A stretch of 64,000 nucleotides of DNA from Pontibacter anaerobius (GTDB lineage: Bacteria; Bacteroidota; Bacteroidia; Cytophagales; Hymenobacteraceae): the NCBI RefSeq assembly GCF_026241195.1, contig NZ_JAPFQO010000004.1:1-64000 (forward strand), given 5' to 3'. The translations under genes were made by a program, and so were the position numbers. A model generated the notes under the pieces. The model had not been told where the DNA came from. It made no database searches and saw only the letters and a program-made list of their open reading frames with translations. Every line of letters starts with the position of its first letter. Within the stretch, counting starts at the first letter, position 1. Positions 55,145 through 64,000 of the stretch are shown here, piece after piece.

Positions 55145-55582
55145 ATGCAACAAGAGGAACATTACCAACGGCTGGAGCGGCTCTACCAGCAGGCAAAGGT
55201 GCAGGAGCTGTTCAGCGGCAGCACGATACAGGTAAGCCACAGCCGTGCCGAGATCACTCTGCCCGTTCACGAAAAGTATTTCCACGGGGCCAACGCCATA
55301 CATGGCTCGGTATACTTTAAGCTGCTCGACGATGCCTCATACTTTGCCGTGGCCTCCGTGGTCCGCGATGTGTTTATCGTAACCTCCTCCTTTCAGATCA
55401 ATCTGCTGCGGCCTGTTACAAGCGGCACACTGAAAGCCGTGGGCACGTTGCGCTCCCAAAGCAAGAACCTGTTTATAGCGGAAGCCACCCTGTACAACGA
55501 GCGGGGCAAAGAGGTAGCCTTCGGCACCGGCCAGTTTATGCGCACCACCCAGCCGCTCCAGAGCCTGGAAGGTTATAGCTAA
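55145..55582 (+). CDS. PaaI-type hotdog-fold thioesterase
   Basis: The 145-residue protein has a hotdog fold with HGANAIHGSVYFKLLDDASYFAVAS near 48-72, which corresponds to the HGG...D catalytic helix of PaaI/YdiI acyl-CoA thioesterases. NLLRPVTSGTLKAVGTLRSQSKNLFIAEATLYNERG follows. Start at 55145 (MQQEEHYQRLERLY) is preferred over an earlier ATG at 55091. It hydrolyses acyl-CoA thioesters in the cytosol; the acyl group is unknown. Confidence 0.85.
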   Translation: MQQEEHYQRLERLYQQAKVQELFSGSTIQVSHSRAEITLPVHEKYFHGANAIHGSVYFKLLDDASYFAVASVVRDVFIVTSSFQINLLRPVTSGTLKAVGTLRSQSKNLFIAEATLYNERGKEVAFGTGQFMRTTQPLQSLEGYS

Positions 55583-55594
55583 GCTATAGCATTT

Positions 55595-55620
55595 GGGAAG
55601 TATGCCTGCGCATACTTCCC
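55595..55620. terminator. AAGTAT hairpin after the thioesterase gene
   Basis: GGGAAGTATG (55595-55604) pairs exactly with CATACTTCCC (55611-55620). The stem is built from the abundant AAGTAT word. No T run follows, so termination is uncertain. The rest of the 55583-55875 gap contains more AAGTAT words and no gene. Confidence 0.5.
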
Positions 55621-55875
55621 CGCTCCTGTTAATCAAACCTTTTTCTCTCCTCCCTGGTGTTCTCCTGCCAGGTCACCCTCCTGCTTCTCAGCACGCCCTT
55701 TAGCCATACTTCGGAGCCACAAAGTATGGGTTTCCCGCATACTGGATTTTTCATACGCTAAGATTATCAGGTTGTTCCCTTCACCTCAGGCAGCTTACAC
55801 CCTGTGTTATAGAACATTCCACCAAACCCGCCGGAGGCAGGCCGTAGGTATGCCACACTTAAAAAATAAAGAATT

Positions 55876-56487
55876 ATGAAAAAACTAATCCAGAAAACAA
55901 CCGGCTATATGGCTGCGGCCGCTATCCTTGTAAGCTTCAACGCCTGCGAACAAGCTAATGACGTGACACCTGATGCAGCCTTATCGGCGCAGAACGTGGC
56001 GGAAGCCCACCAAACCAACTCCATGAACCTGCACCAGACCTACACGGTGCAATTGATGGAGCTGAATGGCTCCGGCGTCAGCGGCATGGCCCAAATCGAC
56101 CTGATGGGCGACATGATCGAGGTAGACCTGGAGGCCTCCGGCCTGACGCCGGAGATGGAGCACATGCAGCATATCCATGGCTTTACCGATAGCAACAAAA
56201 ATGCAGTCTGCCCGCCAATGTCTGCCGATACCGATGGTGACGGTCTGATCAGCCTGGTTGAGGGCATCCCCTACTATGGCGCAGTACTCGTTCCGCTAAC
56301 ACCTTACCCTATGGCTGACGCCACAGGAATGGTAGATTTTATGAACTCCTTCAGCATAACGAGAGCGGCCAGACCTATGCAGAACAACGTGATCGTGGTA
56401 CACGGCATGTATGTGGACGGCGTTTACGACCCGACCATTCCGGTAGCCTGCGGCCAGATAAAAGTAATGAACCAAAGCGGCAAATAG
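55876..56487 (+). CDS. CHRD-like secreted lipoprotein
   Basis: The 203-residue protein has a signal peptide ending in a lipobox-like VSFNAC (Cys24). The middle has YTVQLMELNGSGVSGMAQIDLMGDMIEVDLEASGL and MQHIHGFTDSNKN, and a VACGQI end, typical of CHRD-like domains of the superoxide-dismutase-like fold. DTDGDGLISLVEG near 117-129 is an EF-hand-type calcium loop. It is expected on the cell surface or in the periplasm. Function unknown. Confidence 0.7.
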   Translation: MKKLIQKTTGYMAAAAILVSFNACEQANDVTPDAALSAQNVAEAHQTNSMNLHQTYTVQLMELNGSGVSGMAQIDLMGDMIEVDLEASGLTPEMEHMQHIHGFTDSNKNAVCPPMSADTDGDGLISLVEGIPYYGAVLVPLTPYPMADATGMVDFMNSFSITRAARPMQNNVIVVHGMYVDGVYDPTIPVACGQIKVMNQSGK

Positions 56488-56513
56488 GCCACAGCATACC
56501 ATAGCAAACCAAT

Positions 56514-56546
56514 AAAAAAAGGGCAACAACTTGTTGCCCTTTTTTT
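56514..56546. terminator. Bidirectional terminator
   Basis: GGGCAACAA (56521-56529) and TTGTTGCCC (56531-56539), flanked by A7 and T7, form a stem between the convergent CHRD-like and S9 peptidase genes. Confidence 0.92.
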
Positions 56547-56570
56547 ATTGCCTGTGGTTGAGGCACCATG

Positions 56571-59444
56571 TTATTCCTGCAGCTCGCCGGCTACTTCCGG
56601 CTCCGAAACCAGCTCCAGGCCGAAGTTCTTGCCTTTTATAACCGATGGCACGCCCTGCTGCATCCAAACCGGCGCCGGGGCGCCTTTCAGGTAGTGGTCG
56701 AAGAACTGCGACATGCGCACCGACAGGTCCTTGCGGTTCTTGCGCTGCATCAGGTTATGGTCTTCGCCGTTGTACACCAGCATCCAGACAGGCTTGTTCA
56801 GGCGGCGAAGCGCCATGAAGTACTCAATGCCCTGGTACCACGGCACGGCGCCGTCGTTGTCGTTGTGCATGATCAGCAGCGGCGTCTCTACCCTGTCGGC
56901 GAAGAACAGCGGCGAGTTCTCGATAAACTGCAGCGGTTTCTCCCACAGTGTTCCGCCGATGCGGCTCTGCGTGCGCTCGTACTGGAACTGGCGGCTCAGG
57001 CCCGTTCCCCAACGGATGCCACCGTAGGCACTCGTCATGTTAGACACCGGTGCACCGGCCATAGCAGCCTTAAACAGGTTGGTGCGGGTAACCATGTAGG
57101 CGATCTGGTACCCGCCCCAGCTCTGCCCCTGCAGCGCCATGTTCTTGTCGTCCACAAAACCCTGCTGCACCAACAGCTGCACACCAGGTATTATACAGTC
57201 CATGGCGCTCTCGCCCGGGTAACCGTCCTTGTAGACGATATCCGGCACAAACACCAGGTAATCGTTGCTCACAAACAGCGGGATGTTGATGGTGGAGGCG
57301 CTCGGGGCCGGCGTGCGGTGCGCGTGCATACGGTCCGAGGAGCGCTCGTAGAAGTATACCATCATCGGGTATTTCTTCTTCGGATCAAAGTTCTCCGGCT
57401 TGTACAGCAAACCCTGCAACGGAACGCCATCCGTTGATTTCCAGTCCATCAGCTCTACCGTTCCCCACTTATACGCCGCCGCCTGCGGGTTGGCATCTGT
57501 CAGCTTCTCCACGTTGGCAAAGCCCAGGTTTGAGGTATACAGGTCGTTGTAGTTTCTAAAATCGCCACGGCGGAAGGTTACCAGCTGCTCATCCTTCGCC
57601 TTGCTCAACGAAGTATAGGCATGGTCAGAGCTGATCAGCTTTTCCGGTTTCGCCTCTTTGCTCACATAGTCTTTATAGTATCCGTCGGCTTTCGTGCGGA
57701 TGTTGAAGCCGCTCAGGTATAAATCTGCGTTGGCGGGGATAAACTTCTCCTCCGGGTCCAGCTTCTCGTAGCGCAGGCGCAGGTTGTTCTGGCGGCCATA
57801 GGAATCTGTCAGGTTTACGGCTGCTTTTTTCCCCGTTGGGTCCAGCTTCCAGATGTCGTGCTGGTCGTATACCAGCAGGTAGCTGTCGTCCTCTACCCAA
57901 CCGGCAAAGCCGTAGTCGTCCGGCAGCATCGGCATGTCAAAATCCACATCGTAGAAAGGCACTGCCAGCTTTTTGGTCAGGTTGATGTTGGCGCCCCCCC
58001 TGGCACTCAAGGCATGCCAGCTGCTGTCCATCGGCTCATACCAGTATACATACTTGCCCATTGGCGACAGGCGCGGGTTGCCCCTTGTCTCCTTCAGCAC
58101 CTGTTTGGCTGTACCTTTTTTCAGGTCGATGAGGTAGGCATCCTTGCGGGTTGGTGTGTCGTAGCCAATCGTGATTTTATACTTCTCATCGCTCACGGCC
58201 AGTGCCACGTCGCCTGTTTTATAAGCGTCCAGGTATACATCCGGCATCTCGAGGGTGGCCAGCTGCTGCATTTTGCCACTCTTCAGGTCATACATGGCCA
58301 GGAAGGAGCGCTTTAGCTCCTGGTCGTTCTGCTTCAGCTGCATCGGCTGTATCAGCGGGTCCTTATAGGTCCAGATGTCGAGGCTCACCTTGTCCTCGTC
58401 CAGCTGCGTGGTATCCTTTTCGTAGCGCACCGGCCGTGGGAACGTGCCGAAGAACAGGCGCTTGCCATCCTCTGAGAAAGTAAGGTTGCCATGCTCGCTC
58501 ACCATCCATTTTTGCGGCAGACCCTTGGCCGCAGTATCGGCCAGCAGCTGGTTTCTGCGGTTTTTCGTGTTCCAGTAGTTCAGGCCGAAGTAGCGGATAT
58601 CCGCGCCCACGGTATCGGCAGAGGCCACATAGGCCAGTTGGTTTCCGGTCTTGTCGGTGGTGATGCCCTTGTAAGTCACCTTGCCCGTATCGATAGGCAT
58701 CTCCTTTAACTCAGAGGTGCTAAAAGCAAATACGCCGGCGTGGTGCAGCGAGTCCAGCTCATCCTTCACGAAGTATAGCATGTTGCCCTGCTCCGAGAAA
58801 ATATAGTCTACAACGCGCGAAAAGCGATGCTCCTGCCCCGTGTTCAGGTTACGCAGCACCAGCTCAGTGCCTTTGGCGTCCTTGTTCTTCTTTGGAGTGG
58901 ATTTTTTGGTTTCGACCTTTTTCTCGCTTACTGCGGCAGTGTCTTTTTTAGCCTCCTTTTTCTCAGCCAGCGGTTTTTCCAGGTGATAGGCCAGCCAGCC
59001 ACTTCCCTCCTTCGGCAGCTTATAAGATTTTACACGAGGCATTTTCACCACACTCATGTCCACCAGCTTTACTATGGCCAGGGAATCTTTGGGCAGGTCG
59101 TCGCCTTTTTTCTTCTTCAGCTTCAGGGCGCGTACCTTCTGGTGCTCCGGTTTAATTTGGAAAACAGCAAACTGGCTGTCGTTGGTAAAGCGGGCCTTGG
59201 TGCCGCGGTTATACTTTGCAGCGGCGTTGTTTACCATGCTGCGGATGTAGAGGTCGCCGTCGCCCTCCTGCGGGTCGATGTTGTAGAGCACGAATTGCCC
59301 GTTGTTGGAGATCTTGTCTCCTTCCAGGCTATTCCAGCTATCGTATACATCGTGGGAAAGTGGTTTTTTTGGTGTTTGCTGCTGCGCCTCTGCCTGTAGC
59401 AGGCTGGCGCTGAAGAAAACAGCCAGGCATAAAAGTTTCTTCAT
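56571..59444 (-). CDS. S9 family (prolyl oligopeptidase-type) secreted peptidase
   Basis: The 957-residue protein has a signal peptide ending AEAQ (about residue 20), a long WD/beta-propeller-like region and a C-terminal alpha/beta-hydrolase domain. The catalytic triad is visible: Ser near 775 in QGQSWGGYQ, Asp near 861 in MHNDNDGAVPW and His near 896 in GEDHNLM. It is similar to dipeptidyl-peptidase-like S9 enzymes of Bacteroidota, which cleave peptides in the periplasm or outside. It is longer than classic DPP4 (about 760). It is monocistronic. Confidence 0.92.
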   Translation of the reverse strand: MKKLLCLAVFFSASLLQAEAQQQTPKKPLSHDVYDSWNSLEGDKISNNGQFVLYNIDPQEGDGDLYIRSMVNNAAAKYNRGTKARFTNDSQFAVFQIKPEHQKVRALKLKKKKGDDLPKDSLAIVKLVDMSVVKMPRVKSYKLPKEGSGWLAYHLEKPLAEKKEAKKDTAAVSEKKVETKKSTPKKNKDAKGTELVLRNLNTGQEHRFSRVVDYIFSEQGNMLYFVKDELDSLHHAGVFAFSTSELKEMPIDTGKVTYKGITTDKTGNQLAYVASADTVGADIRYFGLNYWNTKNRRNQLLADTAAKGLPQKWMVSEHGNLTFSEDGKRLFFGTFPRPVRYEKDTTQLDEDKVSLDIWTYKDPLIQPMQLKQNDQELKRSFLAMYDLKSGKMQQLATLEMPDVYLDAYKTGDVALAVSDEKYKITIGYDTPTRKDAYLIDLKKGTAKQVLKETRGNPRLSPMGKYVYWYEPMDSSWHALSARGGANINLTKKLAVPFYDVDFDMPMLPDDYGFAGWVEDDSYLLVYDQHDIWKLDPTGKKAAVNLTDSYGRQNNLRLRYEKLDPEEKFIPANADLYLSGFNIRTKADGYYKDYVSKEAKPEKLISSDHAYTSLSKAKDEQLVTFRRGDFRNYNDLYTSNLGFANVEKLTDANPQAAAYKWGTVELMDWKSTDGVPLQGLLYKPENFDPKKKYPMMVYFYERSSDRMHAHRTPAPSASTINIPLFVSNDYLVFVPDIVYKDGYPGESAMDCIIPGVQLLVQQGFVDDKNMALQGQSWGGYQIAYMVTRTNLFKAAMAGAPVSNMTSAYGGIRWGTGLSRQFQYERTQSRIGGTLWEKPLQFIENSPLFFADRVETPLLIMHNDNDGAVPWYQGIEYFMALRRLNKPVWMLVYNGEDHNLMQRKNRKDLSVRMSQFFDHYLKGAPAPVWMQQGVPSVIKGKNFGLELVSEPEVAGELQE

Positions 59445-60036
59445 GTCGGGTGATGTAGGTGTTATGAAGGTTTGGTTGTTTAGCTTTTAAATATAGTAAA
59501 AATTGCACAAATCTTGTGTTATGGGTTTTAGAGTGGAGCAGGTTGTTTTGGTTTAACGTCTGTCGCTATTTTTTGCGTTTAGGCTACTGGTTCCAACCAC
59601 CCCTGTCCCCTTACCGGAAGTTAAGAGTTAAAAGTTGGGGAATGATGAACCCACCCCCACCCCTCCGAGGAGGGGAATCATACTTTGTTCCATAGCAAAG
59701 GCAGCAGCTACCGAACTTGATCCCAGTCTTTGGGTTGAGCGCCTTTGGAGTTTTTCGGTCCCGAAGGGATTGCAAAGCGATAGCGAGCAAAGAAAAGGTC
59801 CCAGCGCGATGCCCAAAGACGAGCCCTCCCGGGCTGGAGGGAGCCAAAGCCAGAGGTGAAGCAATAGCTATATAAGACTGAGGATAAGCAGAGGCTAGCA
59901 AGGATAGCTTGGTTCCAGTTGCAGGAAACAGTGGCAAGTACAAAGCCATCATAACCCTCCAAAGCTAACGCTCGCTTGGTTTTGAGCGCAAATCCCTGTA
60001 ACTTCACAACAAAACCCAATAAATTAAATCAAAACT
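59445..60036. repeat. Intergenic region with probable dispersed repeat
   Basis: The 59445-59640 part is AT-rich and likely holds the S9 gene promoter. At 59660-59675, CCCCTCC and GGAGGGG form a hairpin. From about 59700 to 59960 the sequence has short words such as GGTCCCAGCGCGATGCCCAAAG, cut into 20 or fewer here (for example CCAGCGCGATGCCC near 59799). Frames on both strands are open but short (60-113 codons) and without family. I recall such text as a repeat in related genomes. A promoter for the thiolase should lie at its right end. Confidence 0.4.
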
Positions 60037-61221
60037 ATGCAAACCAAGGAAGTATATATTGTTTCGGCAGTTCGCACCCCAATTGGTTCTTTTGGCGGCG
60101 CACTGGCCAGCCTTACAGCCACTCAGCTTGGCGCGGCAGCTATTAAAGGTGCCCTGGAAAAAGCGGGTGTAGATAAAAAAGAAGTACAGGAAGTAATTAT
60201 GGGCAATGTGCTGTCGGCCAACGTGGGCCAGGCCCCTGCCCGCCAGGCCGCCATTTTTGCCGGCTTGGGCTACGAGGTAGAGTGTACCACTATTAACAAA
60301 GTATGCGCCTCCGGTTCTAAAGCCATCATGTTTGCGGCGCAGGCTATTATGCTGGGCCACAAGGATGTGATTGTGGCGGGGGGCATGGAGAGCATGAGCA
60401 ACGTGCCTTACTACCTCGAAAAAGCCCGTTTCGGTGCGAAGCTCGGCCACGGCCAGATGACGGACGGTTTGTTGAAGGACGGCCTGTGGGATGTGTACAA
60501 CGACTTCCACATGGGCAACGCAGCTGAGAACACGGCCAAGGAAATGAAGATTACCCGCGAGATGCAGGACGAGTACGCCATCAACTCTTACAGAAAAGTA
60601 GCCGAGGCTGCAAAGGCGGGCCTTCTGAAAGACGAGATCGTGCCGGTGGAAATCCCACAGCGCGGCAAAGACCCTATTACGGTGTCGGAGGATGAGGAAT
60701 TCAGCAAGGTGAACTTTGAGAAGATCCCTGGCCTGCGCCCTGTATTTGACAAGGCTGGCACGGTAACCGCTGCCAACGCCTCGACCCTGAACGATGGTGC
60801 CGCTGCGCTGGTACTGATGAGCAAAGAGAAGGCAGAAGAGTTAGGCATAAAGCCGATCGCCAAGATTCGTGGCTTCGCCGATGCGGAGCAGGACCCAATC
60901 TGGTTCACGACTACCCCATCGTTGGCTATTCCGAAGGCACTGAAAAACGCCGGAGTAGATGCTTCTGAGGTAGATTTCTACGAGATCAACGAGGCCTTCT
61001 CGGTAGTATCCATCGCCAACAACCAGAAACTCGGACTGGAAGGCGGCAACGTGAACGTGTTCGGTGGTGCGGTTTCCCTGGGCCACCCGCTTGGAGCCTC
61101 GGGCGCGCGTATCGTTACCACGCTTTGCAATGTGCTGGATAAGAAAGGTGGCAAGATCGGTGTAACCGGTATTTGCAACGGCGGCGGCGGTGCCTCTGCT
61201 ATCGTGATCGAGAAAGTATAA
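60037..61221 (+). CDS. Acetyl-CoA C-acetyltransferase (thiolase)
   Basis: Thiolases condense or cleave acyl-CoA units (acetoacetyl-CoA from two acetyl-CoA, or the reverse in fatty-acid breakdown). The 394-residue protein has acyl-enzyme Cys90 in TINKVCASGSKA, GHPLGASGAR with His near 350, and the base Cys near 380 in GICNGGGGAS. Length and motifs fit type II biosynthetic thiolase (AtoB/PhaA-like). Cytosolic. The gene is alone, with a terminator after it. Confidence 0.95.
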   Translation: MQTKEVYIVSAVRTPIGSFGGALASLTATQLGAAAIKGALEKAGVDKKEVQEVIMGNVLSANVGQAPARQAAIFAGLGYEVECTTINKVCASGSKAIMFAAQAIMLGHKDVIVAGGMESMSNVPYYLEKARFGAKLGHGQMTDGLLKDGLWDVYNDFHMGNAAENTAKEMKITREMQDEYAINSYRKVAEAAKAGLLKDEIVPVEIPQRGKDPITVSEDEEFSKVNFEKIPGLRPVFDKAGTVTAANASTLNDGAAALVLMSKEKAEELGIKPIAKIRGFADAEQDPIWFTTTPSLAIPKALKNAGVDASEVDFYEINEAFSVVSIANNQKLGLEGGNVNVFGGAVSLGHPLGASGARIVTTLCNVLDKKGGKIGVTGICNGGGGASAIVIEKV

Positions 61222-61248
61222 ATTAACCTTCGGGCATACATTTTGCAG

Positions 61249-61284
61249 GAAGCCTTACGTTTAGCGCGTAAGGCTTTCTTTTTT
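61249..61284 (+). terminator. Terminator after the thiolase gene
   Basis: AGCCTTACG (61251-61259) pairs with CGTAAGGCT (61267-61275), followed by TTCTTTTTT. Confidence 0.88.
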
Positions 61285-61480
61285 GGATCGGCGTTTACAG
61301 GATTTTAGGATAAACAGGACGGGTGAGGTATACTTACGAGAAGTATAAAGCATGCTTTGAAAAGAGAGATGTACCCGTTTCTGCTCCTGAAACGCCGTCT
61401 AATTATCTAGTTTTGAATGAATCAAGTATGAATCCTGTTTATCCTTACGCATCCATAAATTCTGATTCTGACAAAGTATA
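61285..61480. repeat. Dispersed inverted-repeat element
   Basis: AGGATAAACAGGA (about 61307-61319) is the inverted copy of TCCTGTTTATCCT (about 61432-61444). The outer text (TTACAGGATTTTAGG and CATAAATTCTGATTCTGAC) has the look of a repeat I recall between genes of many Bacteroidota. No gene is present. Confidence 0.5.
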
Positions 61481-61495
61481 AATCATTTCAATCAT

Positions 61496-62815
61496 ATGCA
61501 TAAATTCCTGGCATTACTGCTCCCATTCGGCTTCGTGCAAAGTATGGCCGTGGCACAGCAGCAGGTTGTCACTTACCACGACGAGGCATTCACCCAAATT
61601 AAAGAGGAGTATTCCATCACCCCCGATTCTGCCATTGTGGGCTACTACAACCGCTACTACCCCACCGGTGAGCGCGAGGCCTTAGTGAAGTTTGTGGAAG
61701 GCAAAAAGGACAGCGTATACACCGAGTTCTACCCGGGTGGCCAACCCAAACTGCAGCTCACGTACCAGCTCGATGTAAAGCAGGGACCTTTTAAAGCCTA
61801 TCGGCCGGACGGCAAATTGCTACAGGAGGGTTATTTTGAGAACGACCAGCAGAGCAAGCTTTTCAAGACCTACTTCCCGGACGGCACCCTGCATAAAGAG
61901 ACGGAGTTTGTGAATGGCTCACCGGATGGTATTATGCGCGAGTATTACCCCTCTGGCAAACTGAAATCGGAGATCACCTACCGCAACAGCAAACAGAATG
62001 GCCCTGCCAAAACCTACTATACCAACGGCAACTTAGAAACGGAGGCTAACTATAGCAACGGCATGCTGCAAGGCTCTTATAAAACTTATTACGACAACGG
62101 GCAGGTACAGACGGAGGTGCAGAACGTAGCCGGCGAAAAGCAGGGCACTTACAAGAGTTACTATCGTAGCGGCAAACTCAGCACCGAAGGGCAGTTTGCG
62201 GCAGGCAAAATGAATGGCCCGGCCAAGTCATACTTCGAGGACGGCCAGCCACGAAGCATCATCAACTATAAAAACGGCGAGATAAACGGCACCGCCCAAT
62301 ACTTTTATGAGGGCGGTAAGCTGAAGGAGGAGGTTACCGCCAGCGGCAATGGCACTTCCAGCAAGACACTGCGCTATTACCCATCTGGTAACCTACAGGC
62401 AGAGGAGCAGCTGAAGGACAAGAAAAAGCACGGGAACTGGAAGGAGTATTATGACGCGCCAGGCAAAAAAGTAAGGCTCAGCGAGAACTACAAGGATAAC
62501 CTGCTTACCGGTGAGCGCCTGAGCTACCACGATAATGGCCAGGTACAGGAGAAACATACGTACGAGAACGGAAAAATCATCGGCACCAGTTATACGTACT
62601 ACCCGTCCGGCAAAGTAAAATCGGAGACAAACCACAAAGACGGACTGCGATTCGGGCCTTATAAGGCATACTTTGAGGACGGCAAAACCGAAGTGCTCGG
62701 CCAGTTTAGAAACAACCGCGAAACAGGCACCTGGAAGTATCATAACCCGGAAGGCAAGGTGATAAAAACCCGCCTCTACCGCAACGGCCAGGTACTGGAA
62801 GAGAAGGAGAAATAA
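61496..62815 (+). CDS. Secreted MORN-repeat protein
   Basis: The 439-residue protein has a signal peptide (ending near AVAQQQ, residue 22) and then about seventeen tandem units of the form G..K.YY.NG.L..E..Y.NG, the MORN_2 pattern, from residue 50 to 430. In Bacteroidota these are often annotated YwqK-family antitoxins, but no toxin is adjacent and the signal peptide suggests an envelope role. Function unknown. Confidence 0.82.
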   Translation: MHKFLALLLPFGFVQSMAVAQQQVVTYHDEAFTQIKEEYSITPDSAIVGYYNRYYPTGEREALVKFVEGKKDSVYTEFYPGGQPKLQLTYQLDVKQGPFKAYRPDGKLLQEGYFENDQQSKLFKTYFPDGTLHKETEFVNGSPDGIMREYYPSGKLKSEITYRNSKQNGPAKTYYTNGNLETEANYSNGMLQGSYKTYYDNGQVQTEVQNVAGEKQGTYKSYYRSGKLSTEGQFAAGKMNGPAKSYFEDGQPRSIINYKNGEINGTAQYFYEGGKLKEEVTASGNGTSSKTLRYYPSGNLQAEEQLKDKKKHGNWKEYYDAPGKKVRLSENYKDNLLTGERLSYHDNGQVQEKHTYENGKIIGTSYTYYPSGKVKSETNHKDGLRFGPYKAYFEDGKTEVLGQFRNNRETGTWKYHNPEGKVIKTRLYRNGQVLEEKEK

Positions 62816-62834
62816 GTATAAAAACCACTACAGT

Positions 62835-62863
62835 AAAAGCACCCCCACCAGGGTGCTTTTTTT
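62835..62863 (+). terminator. Terminator after the MORN gene
   Basis: AAAAGCACCC (62835-62844), loop CCACCA and GGGTGCTTTT (62851-62860) followed by TTTG. Confidence 0.9.
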
Positions 62864-62984
62864 GTTTTAAGCAATTTAAAGTGAGGAGCTTTTCTGTTGC
62901 CGCCCCACATACGCCATGCATAACTATGATAGGTTGGCAGGCGTAACATCAGCAAAAGCAAAATATAAATTAAGAACTTAGAAG

Positions 62985-64000
62985 ATGACAACAGACGAAA
63001 ACAAACACAGCGGCACCCGCAAAGGTGTGGTCGTGATAACCGGGGCCTCTGCTGGTTTGGGCCGTGCCTGCGCCCGTGAGTTTGCCAAACAAGGGTATGA
63101 TGTTGGCCTGCTGGCCCGTGGTAAAGATGGTCTGGAAGGTGCCAAGCGCGAGGTAGAGGAAATGGGCCGCAAAGCTGTGTATGTGCAGGTAGATGTGGCC
63201 GATGCACAGGCAGTGGAAGACGCCGCTGCTAAAATAGAGCAGGAACTGGGCGAGATTGACGTGTGGGTGAATAACGCCATGAACAGTGTCTTCAGCCCGA
63301 TAAAGGAAATGGAGCCCGATGACTACAAGCGCGTGACCGATGTTACCTACCTGGGCCAGGTATACGGCACCCTCTCCGCCCTCAAGCGCATGCTGCCCCG
63401 CGACCGTGGCTCCATTGTGCTGGTGGGTTCGGCGCTTGCTTACCGCGGCATTCCGCTGCAGTCGGCTTACTGCGGGGCAAAGCACGCCATACAAGGCTTC
63501 TACGACTCGCTGCGTACCGAACTGATGCACGATAAAAGCAACGTGAAAGTGACGATGGTGCAGCTGCCTGCCATGAACACCACCCAGTTTGGCTTCGTGA
63601 AGTCACGGTTGCCAAACAAGCCACAGCCAATGGGTAAAATTTACCAGCCGGAACTAGCCGCCGAGATGATCGCGTATGCCGCCGAGCACGAGCGCCGCGA
63701 GTACCGTATGGGTTACCCTACCCTGCAAGCCATTATCGGCAACAAGATAGCCCCTTGGTTTGTAGACTACGTGCTGGCCAAAACCGGTTTTGAAGGGCAG
63801 CAAACTAACGAGCCTGAAGACCCGAACCGCAAAAACAACCTCTACGAACCCCTGCCCGGCGACCATGGCGCGCATGGCACTTTCGACGAAAAATCGACCT
63901 ATAGCAGCCCGCAAGCCTGGCTAAGCCTGCACCGCCAGGAGGTATTGACAGGCGCCGTGGCCCTTGGAGCCCTGGTGCTGGGCAGCCTTTTTGCCAACAA
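62985..64000 (+). CDS. Short-chain dehydrogenase/reductase (3' end beyond window)
   Basis: The reading frame from 62985 (MTTDENKHSGTRKGVVVITG) stays open to the window end, giving at least 338 residues. It has the NAD(P) motif TGASAGLG (about 19-26), NNA in VWVNNAMNS, the catalytic Ser in VGSALAYRG and the YxxxK motif YCGAKH. It is longer than usual SDR enzymes (about 250), with a C-terminal extension ending in a hydrophobic helix (LTGAVALGALVLGSLF). Substrate unknown. Confidence 0.9.
   Translation, partial: MTTDENKHSGTRKGVVVITGASAGLGRACAREFAKQGYDVGLLARGKDGLEGAKREVEEMGRKAVYVQVDVADAQAVEDAAAKIEQELGEIDVWVNNAMNSVFSPIKEMEPDDYKRVTDVTYLGQVYGTLSALKRMLPRDRGSIVLVGSALAYRGIPLQSAYCGAKHAIQGFYDSLRTELMHDKSNVKVTMVQLPAMNTTQFGFVKSRLPNKPQPMGKIYQPELAAEMIAYAAEHERREYRMGYPTLQAIIGNKIAPWFVDYVLAKTGFEGQQTNEPEDPNRKNNLYEPLPGDHGAHGTFDEKSTYSSPQAWLSLHRQEVLTGAVALGALVLGSLFAN

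Noticed and set aside
59611-60019. Small open frames of 74-113 codons on both strands
   Set aside because: Overlapping frames in several phases, no start context and no family signature; treated as repeat-derived.

Overview
The window looks like a chromosome segment of a Bacteroidota bacterium, most probably order Cytophagales and close to Pontibacter or Hymenobacter. The reasons are a SusC/SusD pair, a BatB/BatC-type pair, many lipoproteins with Bacteroidota-style lipoboxes, promoter-like TAnnTTTG words, and very frequent copies of the word AAGTAT/ATACTT. No database search was possible. All assignments rest on motifs, length, gene order and recalled family knowledge.

Layout. 1-540: the 3' end of a group II intron and an AT-rich membrane-protein gene. 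720-3620: gyrB and a DUF2267 gene. 3730-5760: a copper/cytochrome operon (small CxGKC protein, lipoprotein, Sco1, cytochrome c). 5900-6960: an H-NOX-like gene and a SpoIIAA-like gene. 7350-22900: a large glycerol-3-phosphate locus with a DeoR-family regulator (glpR-like) convergent to SGNH hydrolase, GlpQ-like phosphodiesterase, metallophosphoesterase, PLD-like lipoprotein, SusD, SusC, glpT, glpF, glpK and glpD. 23430-25180: umuDC. 25245-26453: an AT-rich HEPN-motif gene. 26810-29210: an AMP-phosphorylase/thymidine-phosphorylase homologue overlapping a PRPP-synthetase homologue.

29276-40148 is the most unusual part. It is a minus-strand cluster encoding a lipoprotein with a degenerate vWA-like core, a four-helix membrane protein, a tubulin/FtsZ-like protein, a 1154-residue SrfB-like protein with an actin/Hsp70-type ATPase core, a membrane coiled-coil protein, and a ZorA/ZorB (MotA/MotB)-like motor pair. 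It is interrupted by a GIY-YIG nuclease gene inside 30-bp perfect inverted repeats. A 162-bp MITE-like element lies upstream. I infer an envelope-anchored, ion-driven machine coupled to both an actin-like and a tubulin-like protein; I know of no described system with this set.

40820-46070: a LolA-like protein, two FtsX-type permeases, an ABC ATPase and an outer-membrane barrel, probably a lipid or lipoprotein export operon. 46390-47590: an MFS transporter. 47750-50340: an AT-rich island (HEPN protein, decayed gene fragment, and a membrane-protein gene whose start lies in a 27-bp perfect palindrome) next to tRNA-Arg, tRNA-Pro and tRNA-Ser. 51320-64000: BatB/BatC-like pair, HD hydrolase, DUF983, VOC protein, hotdog thioesterase, CHRD-like lipoprotein, S9 peptidase, thiolase, MORN-repeat protein and a short-chain dehydrogenase cut by the window end.

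No CRISPR array, rRNA gene or complete insertion sequence was seen.
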